64,000 nt of DNA from Plesiocystis pacifica SIR-1 (GCF_000170895.1 NZ_ABCS01000031.1:1-64000); one strand, 5' to 3'. Positions 51,455 through 63,818 are shown, numbered from the stretch's first letter. Notes: generated by a model not told the origin, from the sequence alone. Made by a program: numbers and translations.

Positions 51455-53091
51455 CAGCGGCCTCCCCCCTCGCCGCTCACTTCACAGCAGCCCGCGCCGA
51501 TGCTGCCTGGCAGGATCTCGGTGCGCAGCAGCATCGCGCCCGTGGTCACGACCGCGTCGCCGCCGGCGATTCGCCCCTCGACCTCGACGGTCTCGCCCCC
51601 GCCGTGGCGCTCGACCACGCGCGGCTCGTAGACCCCGGGGGCGGTGCGCACGAACACCAGCTCGAAGGCGCCGACGCGCTGGACGGCGACGCGGGGCACG
51701 GCGACCACGGCCCGGCCGGTGCTCGTGGCGACGGTCCCGCGCATGAACTGGTTGGCGCGCAGGGAGCCCTCGGGGTTGGGGATGTCGGCGCGCACGGTGA
51801 CGGTGCGGGTGTGGGGGTCGACCTCGGGGGCGACCCAGCGGATCGTGCCCTCGGCGACGGCCTCGGGGTGGGTGTGCGAGGCGACCGAGAGGGTCTGGCC
51901 CAGGGCGACGTGGTCGGCGTAGTCCTCGGCGAGCTCGCACACCGCCCACATCTGGGAGGTGTCGCCGATGGTTGCGAGGGAGCCGGCGTCGCCGGGGGTG
52001 TCGGCGTGGGCGAGGGTCCCGAGCACGGCCGGACGGCGCAGCACGGTGCCGGCGATGGGCGCGGTGATCGTGTAGCGGCCGACCCGCCCCGAGCTCCCGG
52101 CCCCGGTCATGTCGAGGGCCGCGCGGGCGGCTCGGGCCTCGGCCTTGGCGCTGGCGAGCTCGCGCTGGGCGAGCTCGAGCTGGCGCTGGGAGGCGATGTC
52201 GGCCTCGCGCAGCTCGAGTTGGCGATCGAGGTTGGCCTGCGCCGCCTTGACCCGCTCGCGGGCGCTGAGCAGGCCGGCCTGGACAGCACCAATGTCGACG
52301 CTGTCGAGCTCGAAGAGCGGATCGCCGAGCTCGACGCGGTCGCCGACCTGGGCGTGGACCCGACGGATGACCCCAGGCACGAGGGCGCGGACGTCCGCGA
52401 TGCGATCGGTGTCGTACTCGATGTGCGCGGCGCAGCGGACCTCGCTGGCCGCGATCGCGCGCTGGGCCGTGACCGTGCGGATGCCGGAGATGCGCTCGAG
52501 CTCCGGGTCGCGCAGGCGGACGATCCGGGCCTCGAGGGCGGCCCGCTCTGCGCCGGGCGGGGGCGTCGCGGGGTTGCAGATCGGGCACACCGACTCGGGG
52601 AAGGCATGCTCGGCGCACCAGTCCCCGGAAGCCTTGTACTCGGCGATGAGCCCGGGGTTGCACTTCGTACACTTGGACTCGGGCAGGGCATGCTCGACGC
52701 ACCAGTCGACGGGCTCGGGGGCGGCGTGGTCGTGGTCGTGGGCGTGGTCGTGGCCGTGCTCGTCTCCTTCAGCCGTGGGCTTGGGCTGGGGGTTGCAGCT
52801 AGGGCACACGCTCTCGGGGAAGCCATGCCCCGCGCACCAATCCCCGGACGCTTTGTACTCGGCGACGAGCTCGGGGTGGCACTTCGTACACTTGGACTCG
52901 GGCAGGCCGTGGCCTTCGCACCAGTCGAGGGCGGCCGGCTCTTGGTCGTGGCCGTGGTCGTCGTCGTGGCCGTGATCGTCGTGGACAGCGCGGCCCTCGG
53001 GTCGGCTTTGTTGGTCGCGCGGCGCGTCGCAGGCCGGGAGCCCGAGCACGCCGACCGCGAGGACGAGGCAAGCGAGGAGCAGGCGGGTCAT
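51454..53091 (-). CDS. cusB: RND efflux periplasmic adaptor, CusB/CzcB type, with four Cys/His repeats
   Basis: 545 residues from ATG 53089-53091. Lipobox GLPAC. His-rich stretch HDDHGHDDDHGHD (37-49), then four DWC.(G/E)H..PES.C..C.P repeats (about 56-72, 84-101, 129-146, 157-174), with a second His run between repeats 2 and 3 (109-122). Then the usual adaptor parts: barrel-sandwich, coiled coil (RERVKAAQANLDRQLELREA), beta-barrel, and a GCCEV end. The metal-binding repeats probably load the pump or buffer metal. The stop overlaps the cusA start by 1 bp. Confidence 0.85.
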
Positions 53092-54371
53092 GGCTGCACC
53101 CCCTTCGTGGCCGCGAGCTCGACCCGCGCCGCGGCGGCGGCGTGGAGCAGATCGATGTAGTCGAGCCTCGCCGCGACGAGCTCGAGGCGCACGACCAGGA
53201 CCGCGTCGTAGGCGACCGCGCCCTTGTCGTAGCCGACGGTGGTCAGCTCGGCGGTGCGCTCGAGCTGGGCGAGGCCGTCGCGCTCGAACTGCAGGGCCGC
53301 GTCGGTGGCCCGGCGCACGAAGGCCTCGCCCGTGTCCGCGGCGACGGCCGCGGCGCTGCGGGTGGCCTCGAGCGCGGCGTCGACCTGGGCGGCCTCGGCC
53401 CGGGCGACGGCGACCTCACCCTGTCCGCGGGCGAACACGGGCAGGGCGATGCCGACCACGCCGAGGACGACGTGCTCCGACTCTTCGAGGGTGTAGCCCA
53501 GGCCGAGGGCGACTTTGGGGGCCCGCTCGGACCGGCCGAGGGCCTCCCTGGCCTGGGCGCGGCGACCCTCGGCCTCGAGGGCGCGCAGATCGGGGCGGGC
53601 CTCGAGGGAGGCCGCGCCCGGGTTCCCGTCGATGGCGGTACCTTCGACGGCCAGCTCGCGCAGGTCCCCGACGAGCTCGAGGCGGGTCCCGGCGGCGTAG
53701 CCGAGCAGCGCGCTCAGCTGACCCTCGACGCGCTCGAGCCGAGCCCGATCGCGCTCGAGCTCGAGGGCCGCGTGGGCGCTGGCCAGGGCGGCGCTCGACT
53801 CCTCGAGCCCGCCGACGTCGCCGAGCTCGTGGCGGCGCCGGGCGACGCCCTCGGCGGCCTGGGCCAGGGCGAGCTTGTCGACGGCGATCTCGACGCGGCG
53901 CTGCCAGTAGAGCCCCTCGACGAAGGCCAGCCCGACCTCCCGGGTGAGCAGGCGGGCGGCGTCCTCACGGCGGGCGGCGCTGGCCTCGACGCGGGCCTCG
54001 GCGGCGTCGACCCGGTGGCCGCGCTGGCCCCCGGTCTCGAGCCACTGGGTCGCGCGCACGCCGACCTGGGCGCGGGTCTGCTCCCCGCCCAGGCGCGGCC
54101 CGGCGCTGACCATGACCTGCGGGTTGGTGGGGTAGACCTCGGCCGCCTCGACCTGGGCGCGGGCCTCGGCGACGCGGGCCTCGGCGACGGCCAGGGTCGG
54201 CCCGTGGGCGCGGGCGCGCTCGACGGCCTGGGCGTAGGTCAGCGGGACGCGACCGGGCTCGGCCGCGTCCGTCGGCGCTGGTTGGGGTTGGGGGGCTTGG
54301 CTAGCGCGGGCGGGGGACGCCCACGCGAGCACGCATGTGAACAGGCTGATGAGCCTCGTCGTTCGAACCAT
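53088..54371 (-). CDS. cusC: Outer-membrane efflux channel, TolC/CusC family
   Basis: 427 residues from ATG 54369-54371 with signal MVRTTRLISLFTCVLAWASP ending ARA. TolC-like repeats of long helices and short strands (RARAHGPTLAVAEARVAEAR; YPTNPQVMVSAGP; LLTREVGLAFVEGLYWQRRV). It forms the outer-membrane duct for the pump. The ATG of the adaptor overlaps this stop. First gene of the operon. Confidence 0.8.
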   Translation of the reverse strand: MVRTTRLISLFTCVLAWASPARASQAPQPQPAPTDAAEPGRVPLTYAQAVERARAHGPTLAVAEARVAEARAQVEAAEVYPTNPQVMVSAGPRLGGEQTRAQVGVRATQWLETGGQRGHRVDAAEARVEASAARREDAARLLTREVGLAFVEGLYWQRRVEIAVDKLALAQAAEGVARRRHELGDVGGLEESSAALASAHAALELERDRARLERVEGQLSALLGYAAGTRLELVGDLRELAVEGTAIDGNPGAASLEARPDLRALEAEGRRAQAREALGRSERAPKVALGLGYTLEESEHVVLGVVGIALPVFARGQGEVAVARAEAAQVDAALEATRSAAAVAADTGEAFVRRATDAALQFERDGLAQLERTAELTTVGYDKGAVAYDAVLVVRLELVAARLDYIDLLHAAAAARVELAATKGVQP

Positions 54372-54442
54372 CTTTTCGACTCCCAAGCGCGGGGCTGCGC
54401 TCGCGCGCGCCCAGCTCAAACTGAAACCACGGGGGATTCAGC

Positions 54443-54833
54443 TCAGGCCTGGGGGGGTCGGAACACGTCGATGAGCTGGCGGCGCCCGGCGGCTTCGGGG
54501 GCCGGCGGGTCGGCCGTGGACCGGGCGAGCAGGTCCCGGCTGGCGAGGCGATGGAAGTCCACGAGGGCGATGGTCCGGGCGCCACAGCACCCGTCGCAGT
54601 CGTCGCAATCCTCGCAGTCCTCGTCCTCGCAATCGTCGCAGTCTTCGTCTTCGCAGTCGGCGTCCTCGACGGACTGGGCGGACTCGGCGACCTCGCACGG
54701 GCACGCAGACGCGCAGACCTCGGCGGCGACGAGGCGCTGGATCGGGCCGCCGCCGAAGGGCAGGGCCACGAGCACCAGCAACCACACGAGCATCACGCGC
54801 ATCATGCTTTGCGTGCCTCGTGTACGGGCCATG
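54443..54833 (-). CDS. Secreted Asp/Glu/Cys-rich putative metal-binding protein
   Basis: 129 residues from ATG 54831-54833. Signal segment (VMLVWLLVLVALPFGGGPIQ), then CASACPCEVAE and a run of DC/EDC units (DCEDEDCDDCEDEDCEDCDD then CDGCCG). It has no enzyme domain; the acidic-Cys run looks suited to binding metal cations. It lies upstream of cusCBA on the same strand (71 bp before cusC) and may sense, carry or buffer the exported metal. Confidence 0.7.
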
Positions 54834-54981
54834 ACCGGTAAATAGCAGAGAACCCCCGGGGTCGGCAACGCGGAGCCAGTAAACCGGAGTGATCCGATTG
54901 CCAGTCCGAGCCTGCGAGCGGGCTCGCGCTCAGATTTTTTCATCGCTTTCGGCCAGCTGGGGCCCTCAATCCCACGCTGCC

Positions 54982-56847
<1,866 letters not shown>

Positions 56848-56854
56848 ATGGACA

Positions 56855-56887
56855 GAGGTCGGCCAGAACTCGTTTTTGGCCGACCTC
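56855..56887. terminator. Hairpin of repeat family R4 after the fibro-slime gene
   Basis: AGGTCGGCCAGAACTCG then TTTTTGGCCGACCT forms a stem of about 10 bp (AGGTCGGCCA / TGGCCGACCT) 8 bp after the stop. The same hairpin type, with GAACTCG or AAACTCG in the loop, is at 21258-21295 and, degraded, at 26273-26302. A family of genome-specific terminators is likely. Confidence 0.65.
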
Positions 56888-57110
56888 GGAGTTGCTCTCC
56901 GAGCCCGTTTGGCGCTCGCGCGCCGGCCTGCGTACCCTGACGCCATGCAGGGGCAGGGCCGGCGCGTTTTTGTGGCCGGGCTGGGGGCCGCTCCTGACTG
57001 GCCAGCGTGGATCGAGGCGCCCGAATTGTTCGAGGCCCTCGAGCAGCGCGCCCGCGTGTAGCGGTCGCGCCGTCGAGAGCCTCGTCCCGTTGAAGGGGAG
57101 AGGGTCGGCC

Positions 57111-57623
57111 TCAGCCAGCCTCGGCCTTGGGGGCCTCGGCGGGGGCGTCGCCAGCGGGGGCGGCACCCTCGGCGGCGGGAGCAGCCGCGTCGCCAGCGGG
57201 GGCGGCACCGTCAGCGGCGGGGGCGGGCTCGGCCGGAGCCGCGGCGGAAGCCTCGACCCACTTGCCGTTGGACAGCTCCACGCACATCTCCTTGGCGCCG
57301 TCGGCATCCATGGCGTCCTCACCGGTGGAGTAGTAGTGCTGCGACTGCCCGTCGCTGCGCTCACAGGTGCCGATCTTGTTCTCCGTGGGGCACTTGTCGT
57401 CCGACCAGACGTTCTTGCCGCCACCGGTCTTCTCGCAGAAGGACTTGCCGTCTTTGGCACCCTCGGCGGTGTAGTCGGAGCAGGTGCTTCCGGTCGGACC
57501 ACCCTCTTGGCAGCTGCCGGGCTTGGCCGCCGCATCGGCGCCCGCGGCCTTGTCTCCGCCGCTGTCGCAGCCGAGGAGGGAGAGGCCACCGAGGAACGCG
57601 AGTGTGATGAGTGTGTTCTTCAT
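57111..57623 (-). CDS. Small lipoprotein with Ala/Pro-rich tail
   Basis: 170 residues from ATG 57621-57623 (an upstream in-frame ATG at 57638 is possible). Signal MKNTLITLAFLGGLSLLGC with lipobox LLGC. Mature part of about 100 residues with paired Cys (GSCQEGGPTGSTCSDYTAEG, FCEKTG, KCPTENKIGTCE), then a repetitive AAPAEPAPAADGAAPAGDAA tail. Probably a small disulphide-bonded domain on a flexible tether. No family recognised. Confidence 0.7.
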   Translation of the reverse strand: MKNTLITLAFLGGLSLLGCDSGGDKAAGADAAAKPGSCQEGGPTGSTCSDYTAEGAKDGKSFCEKTGGGKNVWSDDKCPTENKIGTCERSDGQSQHYYSTGEDAMDADGAKEMCVELSNGKWVEASAAAPAEPAPAADGAAPAGDAAAPAAEGAAPAGDAPAEAPKAEAG

Positions 57624-57929
57624 GGTCACGGACTTCATAGGGGAATGCCGTCGACAGGTACAGCAAAAAAGCGCCTGGGGGCCGCTCTGGGCCATCGGAT
57701 CAGTGGCGATCCATCGCTCTCGGGAGCCGAATTCGTGGTGGATGGGCCATGTTGGAGCCCCGCAGAGAGGGAGTCGGGGGTGTCAACGACCCGCTCTCGG
57801 AGCAGGGGCGGCCCCATCGGCGACCGCCGAATTTGGCGAACTCGCCCCCTGGTGTGATGAGAACCCCGTACACGGCCATGGCCGGAGGGGATGCTCGCTC
57901 CTTCAGCTCGCCGGGTCGTGGCGTCTGCG
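57624..57929. other. Intergenic region, nothing recognised
   Basis: About 300 bp between the lipoprotein gene and the degraded membrane-protein gene. ORFs here are short and lack codon bias; no repeat or hairpin stands out. Confidence 0.4.
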
Positions 57930-58330
57930 TGTGCTCCCGGCTGTCGCGGCGATCGGTCTCGCCCTCGTGGTGTTTCCAGTCTCGGGTCAGGACGATTTTT
58001 CATCACCCTGTGGCCCGCGACGACCCTCGCCGAAGAGGGCGAGCTGCTCAACTACGACGGCGAGCAAGTCGAGCAGTCTTCGGATGCTCGGGGCGCGGCA
58101 GGTCGAGGCTCGGACGCCCTGGGGCGTGGCCTTGGCGACCCGCGGGATGCTCACCGCTCCCGCGCGTGGTCGGGCGCGGGCTCTCGTGCCTCGGGTTGAC
58201 GGGCCTGGTCATGGCGCTGCGCCAGGCCTACTTCGGCGCGCCCTGGCCCTTGTCGGTCAGCGCGAAGATCGTCGTCGGTGAGCCTGCCGGGGCGCGGGTC
58301 GTCTCGGGTCTGCGCTACCTGCCGGCCTGG
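57930..58330 (+). pseudogene. Decayed membrane glycosyltransferase-like gene
   Basis: Fragments in three frames read as pieces of one protein. They are LPAVAAIGLALVVFPVSGQD, DGRFFITLWPATTLAEEGEL then LNYDGEQVEQSS, TPWGVALATRGMLTAPA, and CLGLTGLVMALRQAYFGAPW then PLSVSAKIVVGEP. The order and the pattern (DD followed by FITLWPA..LAE.GE.LNY.GE.VEQSS) suggest the N-terminal part of a GT39-type membrane glycosyltransferase. Stops and frame changes show it is not functional. Family call is tentative. Confidence 0.5.
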
Positions 58331-58350
58331 AAGCGGGGTGGATGTTTGAG

Positions 58351-58397
58351 TCGTGGACGCGGGGCAGGGAGGGCGTGGCGTCGTCCACGACGGCTAA
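58351..58397 (+). repeat. Dispersed repeat R2 (copy 4)
   Basis: One 47-bp unit with the TCGTGGACG / CGTCCACGA inverted repeat and CGGCTAAA end, matching the three units at 21121-21344 apart from a few bases. It lies 20 bp upstream of the SDR start. Confidence 0.8.
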
Positions 58398-58417
58398 ATC
58401 TGAGATACCCTCGGACC

Positions 58418-59212
58418 ATGAAAACAGCGCTCGTAACTGGTGGAACTCGGGGGATTGGGCTGGGCATCGCAAACAGCCTCGCTCGCGACGGCTACGCCCT
58501 GGTGCTCGGCTACAACTCCAACCACGACGCCGCCAAGGAGTCGGAGGCGAAGTTGAGAGAGGCCTACGGCGTCGAGGTCGCGACCGTGGCCGGAGACACC
58601 GCGAAGCCGGAGACCATGGCCAAGCTCTTCGACGTGGTCCGCGAGCGTTTCGACAACAAACTCACCGCCTTCGTCCACAACGCCGGGCTCTACGTCGGCG
58701 TGACCACCCCCAGCACCGAGGGCCAGCCGAACCCGATGGATCCCGACTTCGAGAAGGTCTGGGAGTACTACCAGCTCGTCTACCCGCGGGCCTTCAAGCG
58801 CGGGCTGAACGCGGCCCTGGCCTGCGAGGGCCTGCGCCACGTCGTGGCCATCTCGAGCCCGGGCTGCAACGCCACCCAGCCCCCGCAGGTAAGCTACGAG
58901 GCGCCGGGGCAGGGCAAGTCGGCCATGGAGTTCCTGGTGCGCCTGCACGCCCGGGCCCTCGCGCCCAAGGGGATCACCGTCAATTGCGTGATCCCGGGAT
59001 ATACGCAGACCGGCGCCTGGCAGGGCGTGCTCGCCAACACGCCGATGACCGAGGAGATGCTCGAGGGCATGATGCAGGCCTCGACGCCGATGCAGCGGTG
59101 GTTGCAGACCAGCGAGATCGGCAACGCGGTGGCCTTCCTGTGCTCGGATCAGGCGAAAGCCGTGACCGGGGTCGCGCTGCCCGTCGACGGCGGTCTGCAC
59201 CTCGTGGGCTGA
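58418..59212 (+). CDS. SDR-family enoyl-ACP reductase-like oxidoreductase
   Basis: 264 residues from ATG 58418. Rossmann start MKTALVTGGTRGIGLGIANS (TGxxxGIG), FVHNAGLYVG, and an active-site segment SYEAPGQGKSAMEF in which the Tyr-to-Lys spacing is Y-x6-K, the pattern of enoyl-ACP reductases (FabI/FabL) rather than the classical Y-x3-K. The end (LPVDGGLHLVG) is typical of SDRs. It probably reduces enoyl-ACP with NAD(P)H in fatty-acid or polyketide synthesis. Stand-alone gene. Confidence 0.8.
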   Translation: MKTALVTGGTRGIGLGIANSLARDGYALVLGYNSNHDAAKESEAKLREAYGVEVATVAGDTAKPETMAKLFDVVRERFDNKLTAFVHNAGLYVGVTTPSTEGQPNPMDPDFEKVWEYYQLVYPRAFKRGLNAALACEGLRHVVAISSPGCNATQPPQVSYEAPGQGKSAMEFLVRLHARALAPKGITVNCVIPGYTQTGAWQGVLANTPMTEEMLEGMMQASTPMQRWLQTSEIGNAVAFLCSDQAKAVTGVALPVDGGLHLVG

Positions 59213-59287
59213 GCAGCCTGAGCCGGAGGCCTCGCAGCCCGTCGACCGGGCCCTCGAGTGGACATCGCCGTGCACTTCGGGCCTATC

Positions 59288-60004
59288 ATGCAGCTCTCCA
59301 TGGCCTCGTGGCGCAAGCACTGGTTCCTCGGCATACTCGTCATCCTCCTCGCGGTGTGGGGAGGGCTGGCCCTCGCCTATCTGTCTGGGGCCGAGGGCGT
59401 GACGGTTCGGGCCCGCGGCGGGCAGTCGGCCACGCTCGACTTCATGCGCGATCAGGAGGAGCCCGTGGTCCTGGGGCTCACGGACAATGTGGGCCTGGAG
59501 CTCGCTGATGGCGGCTCCGAGCCCGGTCGAGTCACCGGCCACATCGTCAGCCTCGAGTCGGTGCCCGTGCCGCTGTGCGTATGCGGCGAGAGCTGGAGCT
59601 CGATGGGTTACGGCGACGTCGGCTACCGGCAAGGCGACTGGTTGTTCCGCGCTCCAAAGGAGTTGATGTCGCGCGAGTCTCTGGACAGCGGCTCGGAGAG
59701 CTGGCGGGAGGCCGTGCTGACCCTGGCCTACAACCCGACGACCCGAGAGCGCGTCCTGCAGACTCCAGACGACACGCTCGAGCAGCAGCGAAGCTTGCTC
59801 GCCGAGCACGGCCTGGACCCCTCGGAGGCGCAGCGCCTCGACCTCGACCGGCTCAGCGACCTGAAGGTCGTGTCCATGCGGTCGGAGCGCTGCATGATCT
59901 ACTTTGGCGCCTTCGTCCTCTCCGTGTCGCTGTGGCTGCTGATCGGTGGACCGATCGCGCTGCTCCAGCGACGCAGGCGACGAGCCCGAGCCGGCGGCGC
60001 GTAG
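59288..60004 (+). CDS. Two-helix membrane protein of unknown function
   Basis: 238 residues from ATG 59288 (GTG 59258 gives 10 more). Membrane helices at about 10-32 (FLGILVILLAVWGGLALAYL) and near the C-terminus (CMIYFGAFVLSVSLWLLIGG), with an outer domain of about 170 residues between them and a basic end (RRRRRRARAGG). A CVCGES motif in the outer domain. No family recognised. Confidence 0.65.
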   Translation: MQLSMASWRKHWFLGILVILLAVWGGLALAYLSGAEGVTVRARGGQSATLDFMRDQEEPVVLGLTDNVGLELADGGSEPGRVTGHIVSLESVPVPLCVCGESWSSMGYGDVGYRQGDWLFRAPKELMSRESLDSGSESWREAVLTLAYNPTTRERVLQTPDDTLEQQRSLLAEHGLDPSEAQRLDLDRLSDLKVVSMRSERCMIYFGAFVLSVSLWLLIGGPIALLQRRRRRARAGGA

Positions 60005-60016
60005 CTCGTTCGCGAT

Positions 60017-60994
<978 letters not shown>

Positions 60995-61104
60995 GCCAAG
61001 GATGTACATCAGCTCGCCGGGCCGCGCCTGCAAAGGCGACCTCGGTGATCGCAACGTTCCAGGGCTCACGCTCTATACGAAACCTTCGCGGCGGCAAAGC
61101 AGCG

Positions 61105-61345
61105 CTCAGATCAGCCATCACCGAAGCGAGGCTTCGGCCTACCAAGGGCGAAACAGCCCCCCCGCGGACTACCGAGCGCTCAGTTTCGTATCAGAGACTG
61201 TCAAGGAATCCACGCCCCCGCTTGCGGGGGCGACCACCAGCCTTCTCAAAGGCACGAACCCCATTGCCCACCAAGCCAAAGCGGAGGAGCGGAGCGACGA
61301 AGCGCCCCCGGTCCCAGATGGCTGTGGGGGCAAAGCAGGGCTCAG
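61105..61345 (-). repeat. Composite of repeats R3 (copy 2) and R1 (copy e)
   Basis: Minus-strand R1 core at about 61199-61345, with hairpin CGCCCCCGCTTGCGGGGGCG at 61213-61232, is joined directly to the R3 blocks at 61105-61203 (GGCTGATCTGAG ... GACAGTCTCTGA). It lies right after the stop of the lipoprotein gene at 61342. The junction shows that the two repeat families can travel or be assembled together. Confidence 0.8.
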
Positions 61346-62157
61346 CCTTGGGGGCCGGAGGTGCTCTCGAAGCCCAGGGTGACCCGCAGGCGCTGGCCCG
61401 GGTTGGCGCCCACGGTGTTGCCCATGGTGGTGTGGGTCTGGAGGTCGCCGTCGATGGCGTTCTCGACGTTCTCCGGGACCGCGTTGTCGCCCAGGGTCAC
61501 GAAGGAGGCGACGTAGTTGCCGAACTCCGTGTCCTCGTTGTCGAAGTTCAGGCCGATCTCGGCGAGGTTGAGGCCGCCGCCGGCGGGCATGGCCTGGCCG
61601 AACACGCCGGAGATGGTGAGGTAGCTGCCGTCGAGCATGAACTCGCCGTCGACGTCGGAGTAGTAGACGTCGTAGAACTCGGTCGAGACGCCCATGATGT
61701 CGAAGTTGGCGCCGCCGAGGGGGTCGTCCAGCTTGGTCGTGAGCTCGGGCCCGTCGACGGTGAAGGTGTAGGCCGTGGGCGCCTGGCCGCCGCTGCGCTC
61801 GTAGAAGGTGATGGACTCGAGCCCGGGCAGGTCGGTGACGGCGATGGGCTCGAAGGCGGCCGCGTCGGGGGTGGCGAAGTCGAACTTGGGGCCCTCCTCG
61901 TCCATGGCGTCCGCGCTCTCGTCGTCGGTGCTGGCGTCGTCCGTGCTCGTCTCGTCGGTCTCGGCCTCTGTCTCGGCCTCGGCGCTGCCAGAGTCCGTGC
62001 CCGAGGAGTCGGACTGGGTCTCGCTGGAGTCGGCGTCTTCGCCCTGCTCGTCCGCGCCGAAGGTCGTCTCGCTCGAGCGCTCGCCGTCGTCGCCGCAGCC
62101 CGCGAAGGCGCAGAGCAGGACCAGACAAGGCAGGGTGGAGAGCAGGCCGCGGGTCAT
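61342..62157 (-). CDS. Lipoprotein with acidic linker, unknown domain
   Basis: 271 residues from ATG 62155-62157. Lipobox AFAGC, a Ser/Asp/Glu/Thr-rich linker (about 22-88), then a beta-rich domain of about 180 residues (FDFATPDAAAFEPIAVTDLP, YTFTVDGPELTTKLDDPLGG, ISGVFGQAMPAGGGLNLAEI). It resembles secreted domains common in myxobacteria, but no family can be named. Confidence 0.65.
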   Translation of the reverse strand: MTRGLLSTLPCLVLLCAFAGCGDDGERSSETTFGADEQGEDADSSETQSDSSGTDSGSAEAETEAETDETSTDDASTDDESADAMDEEGPKFDFATPDAAAFEPIAVTDLPGLESITFYERSGGQAPTAYTFTVDGPELTTKLDDPLGGANFDIMGVSTEFYDVYYSDVDGEFMLDGSYLTISGVFGQAMPAGGGLNLAEIGLNFDNEDTEFGNYVASFVTLGDNAVPENVENAIDGDLQTHTTMGNTVGANPGQRLRVTLGFESTSGPQG

Positions 62158-62204
62158 GGGGCCCGACTAACACCGGGCAACGCGCGAGGGCAAGCGCTCC
62201 AAGG

Positions 62205-63818
62205 TCAGCGTCGGCGGAGGACCTGCAGCGTCACCTGCATGCCGCTCATGTCGATCCAGCCGTGGTCCTCGACGCGGAGCCCGGCCGAGCGACCGGCCTT
62301 GGCCGTCGCGCGGGCCGAGGGTGTGACCCAGACCAGGCGCCCGCCGGGGGCGAGGACCCGCGCGGCGTGGTCGACGAAGCGCGCGAGGCTGGCGTGCAGG
62401 CCGTCGGCTCCGAGGGCGGTGCGGCGACCCATGGGCGGGTTGGTGAGGATCACCTCGGCGCCCTCGGGTCCGGGGCTGCCGGCGTAGACGTCGGCCTGCG
62501 TCAGGCTCAGGTCGGCGCCCTCGAGGCCAGCGGCGGCGACGTTGGCCCGGGCGGCGGCGATGGCCTCGGGGCTGCGGTCCGTGCCGCGCAGGCGCAGGCC
62601 AGGAGCGAGGCGCTCGCACTCGATGAGCTCGGCCGCGCAGCCGCAAAAGGGGTCCCAGACGCGCTCGCCCGAGCGCGGCGCGGCGACCCGGGCCATGAGC
62701 GCGGCGAGGGTGGGGTGGGAGGAGGCCGGGAGCGAGGCGACGCGGTAGGCGAAGCGATCGCCGCGCTCGCGCGGGAGGCAGACCAGGCGCCCGCGGGCCT
62801 CGTCGACCTCGACGGTCCAGCTCACCCCGCGGGAGTCGTTGCGCAAGGCCGCGGCCCGGGCGTCGAGGGTCTGGGCGACTCGCCACACGAGCGCGCGCCG
62901 GTGGCCGCCGCCGACGAAGCTCAGGCGAAAGCGCACCGGGCCGTCGGTGAGGGCCTGGAGGGTCCGCGCGAGGGCGGGGGCCTCGACGCCCGCGACGACG
63001 CGCTCTCCGAGCTCGCCGCCCGGGGGGAGGGGGAAGACGAGGCCCCAGTCCAGGGGCGTGCGCAGGCGCTGGAGCTCGGCGGGAGAGCCCTGCCCGCGCA
63101 GGTGGACCGCCTGCTCGCCGAGGACCTGCACGCGCTCGAGCCAGCCCTCCGACAGCAGCGCGCGGGCCTCCTCGGCCACGAGCCGGCCCGCGCCGCGGCA
63201 GCGCAGGCGAACCTCGGCGGGGTGTTCGAGGGTCGGCGCGAGCGCGAGGGGGCTCGGCAGCGCGCTGGCCTGGCGGCGCTCGAGCAGGGTCCGGGCCCGG
63301 CCTGCGCGGCGCTGCAGCTCCGGGTCGGGGTTGTCTCTGAGGGCGTCGAGGAGCTCGAGCGAGGCCTCACCGCCGATGCGCCCGAGGGCCTCGACGGCCG
63401 CGCGCTGCTCGGGGAGCGCCGCCTCTCGGGCGACGCGGAGCAGGGCGTCCTCGTAGTCGCCGGGGAGCGCCTCGCCGAGCTTGCCCACGGCGCGCACGGC
63501 CTCGCGGACGACCCGGGGCTCGGGGTCCTCGAGGCTCGCGTCGAGCAGCTCCGGCAGGCCCGCCACCGGGACGCGCCCGGCGATGCGCGCGAGGCTCCGC
63601 AGGCGGAGGGCTCGCTCGGCGCCCTCTGCCTGGGCGAAGCTCTGCTCGAGCTTGCGCGCGACCCCGCCGTCTCCGCGGCACAGGGCCGCCGCGACGACCT
63701 TGGCCTGCGCGGGCTCGCGTCGAAGCGCGCGCCACAGCTCGAGTAGGCGCGCGACGTCGCGGGCCCCGGGGGTGAAGCCGCGGTCGCGGCAGCGCTCGAG
63801 CAAGGCCTGGTCGCTCAT
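62205..63818 (-). CDS. HEAT-repeat protein fused to an RNA-methylase-type domain
   Basis: 537 residues from ATG 63816-63818. The N-terminal 190 residues are HEAT-like helical repeats (LEDPEPRVVREAVRAVGKLG, LPEQRAAVEALGRIGGEASL). A middle section of about 170 residues could include a THUMP-like region. The C-terminal methyltransferase has the SAM motif VWDPFCGCAAELIECERLAP, GTDRSPEAIAAARANV and the catalytic NPPMG. It belongs to the putative RNA methylase family (RlmL/Trm14 relatives) and likely methylates N2 of guanine in rRNA or tRNA. HEAT fusion is unusual. Confidence 0.75.
   Translation of the reverse strand: MSDQALLERCRDRGFTPGARDVARLLELWRALRREPAQAKVVAAALCRGDGGVARKLEQSFAQAEGAERALRLRSLARIAGRVPVAGLPELLDASLEDPEPRVVREAVRAVGKLGEALPGDYEDALLRVAREAALPEQRAAVEALGRIGGEASLELLDALRDNPDPELQRRAGRARTLLERRQASALPSPLALAPTLEHPAEVRLRCRGAGRLVAEEARALLSEGWLERVQVLGEQAVHLRGQGSPAELQRLRTPLDWGLVFPLPPGGELGERVVAGVEAPALARTLQALTDGPVRFRLSFVGGGHRRALVWRVAQTLDARAAALRNDSRGVSWTVEVDEARGRLVCLPRERGDRFAYRVASLPASSHPTLAALMARVAAPRSGERVWDPFCGCAAELIECERLAPGLRLRGTDRSPEAIAAARANVAAAGLEGADLSLTQADVYAGSPGPEGAEVILTNPPMGRRTALGADGLHASLARFVDHAARVLAPGGRLVWVTPSARATAKAGRSAGLRVEDHGWIDMSGMQVTLQVLRRR

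Noticed and set aside
56945..57061. 38-codon plus-strand ORF (MQGQGRRVFVAGLGAAPDWP)
   Set aside because: Short, no ribosome site, no similarity recognised; could be a gene fragment but cannot be supported.
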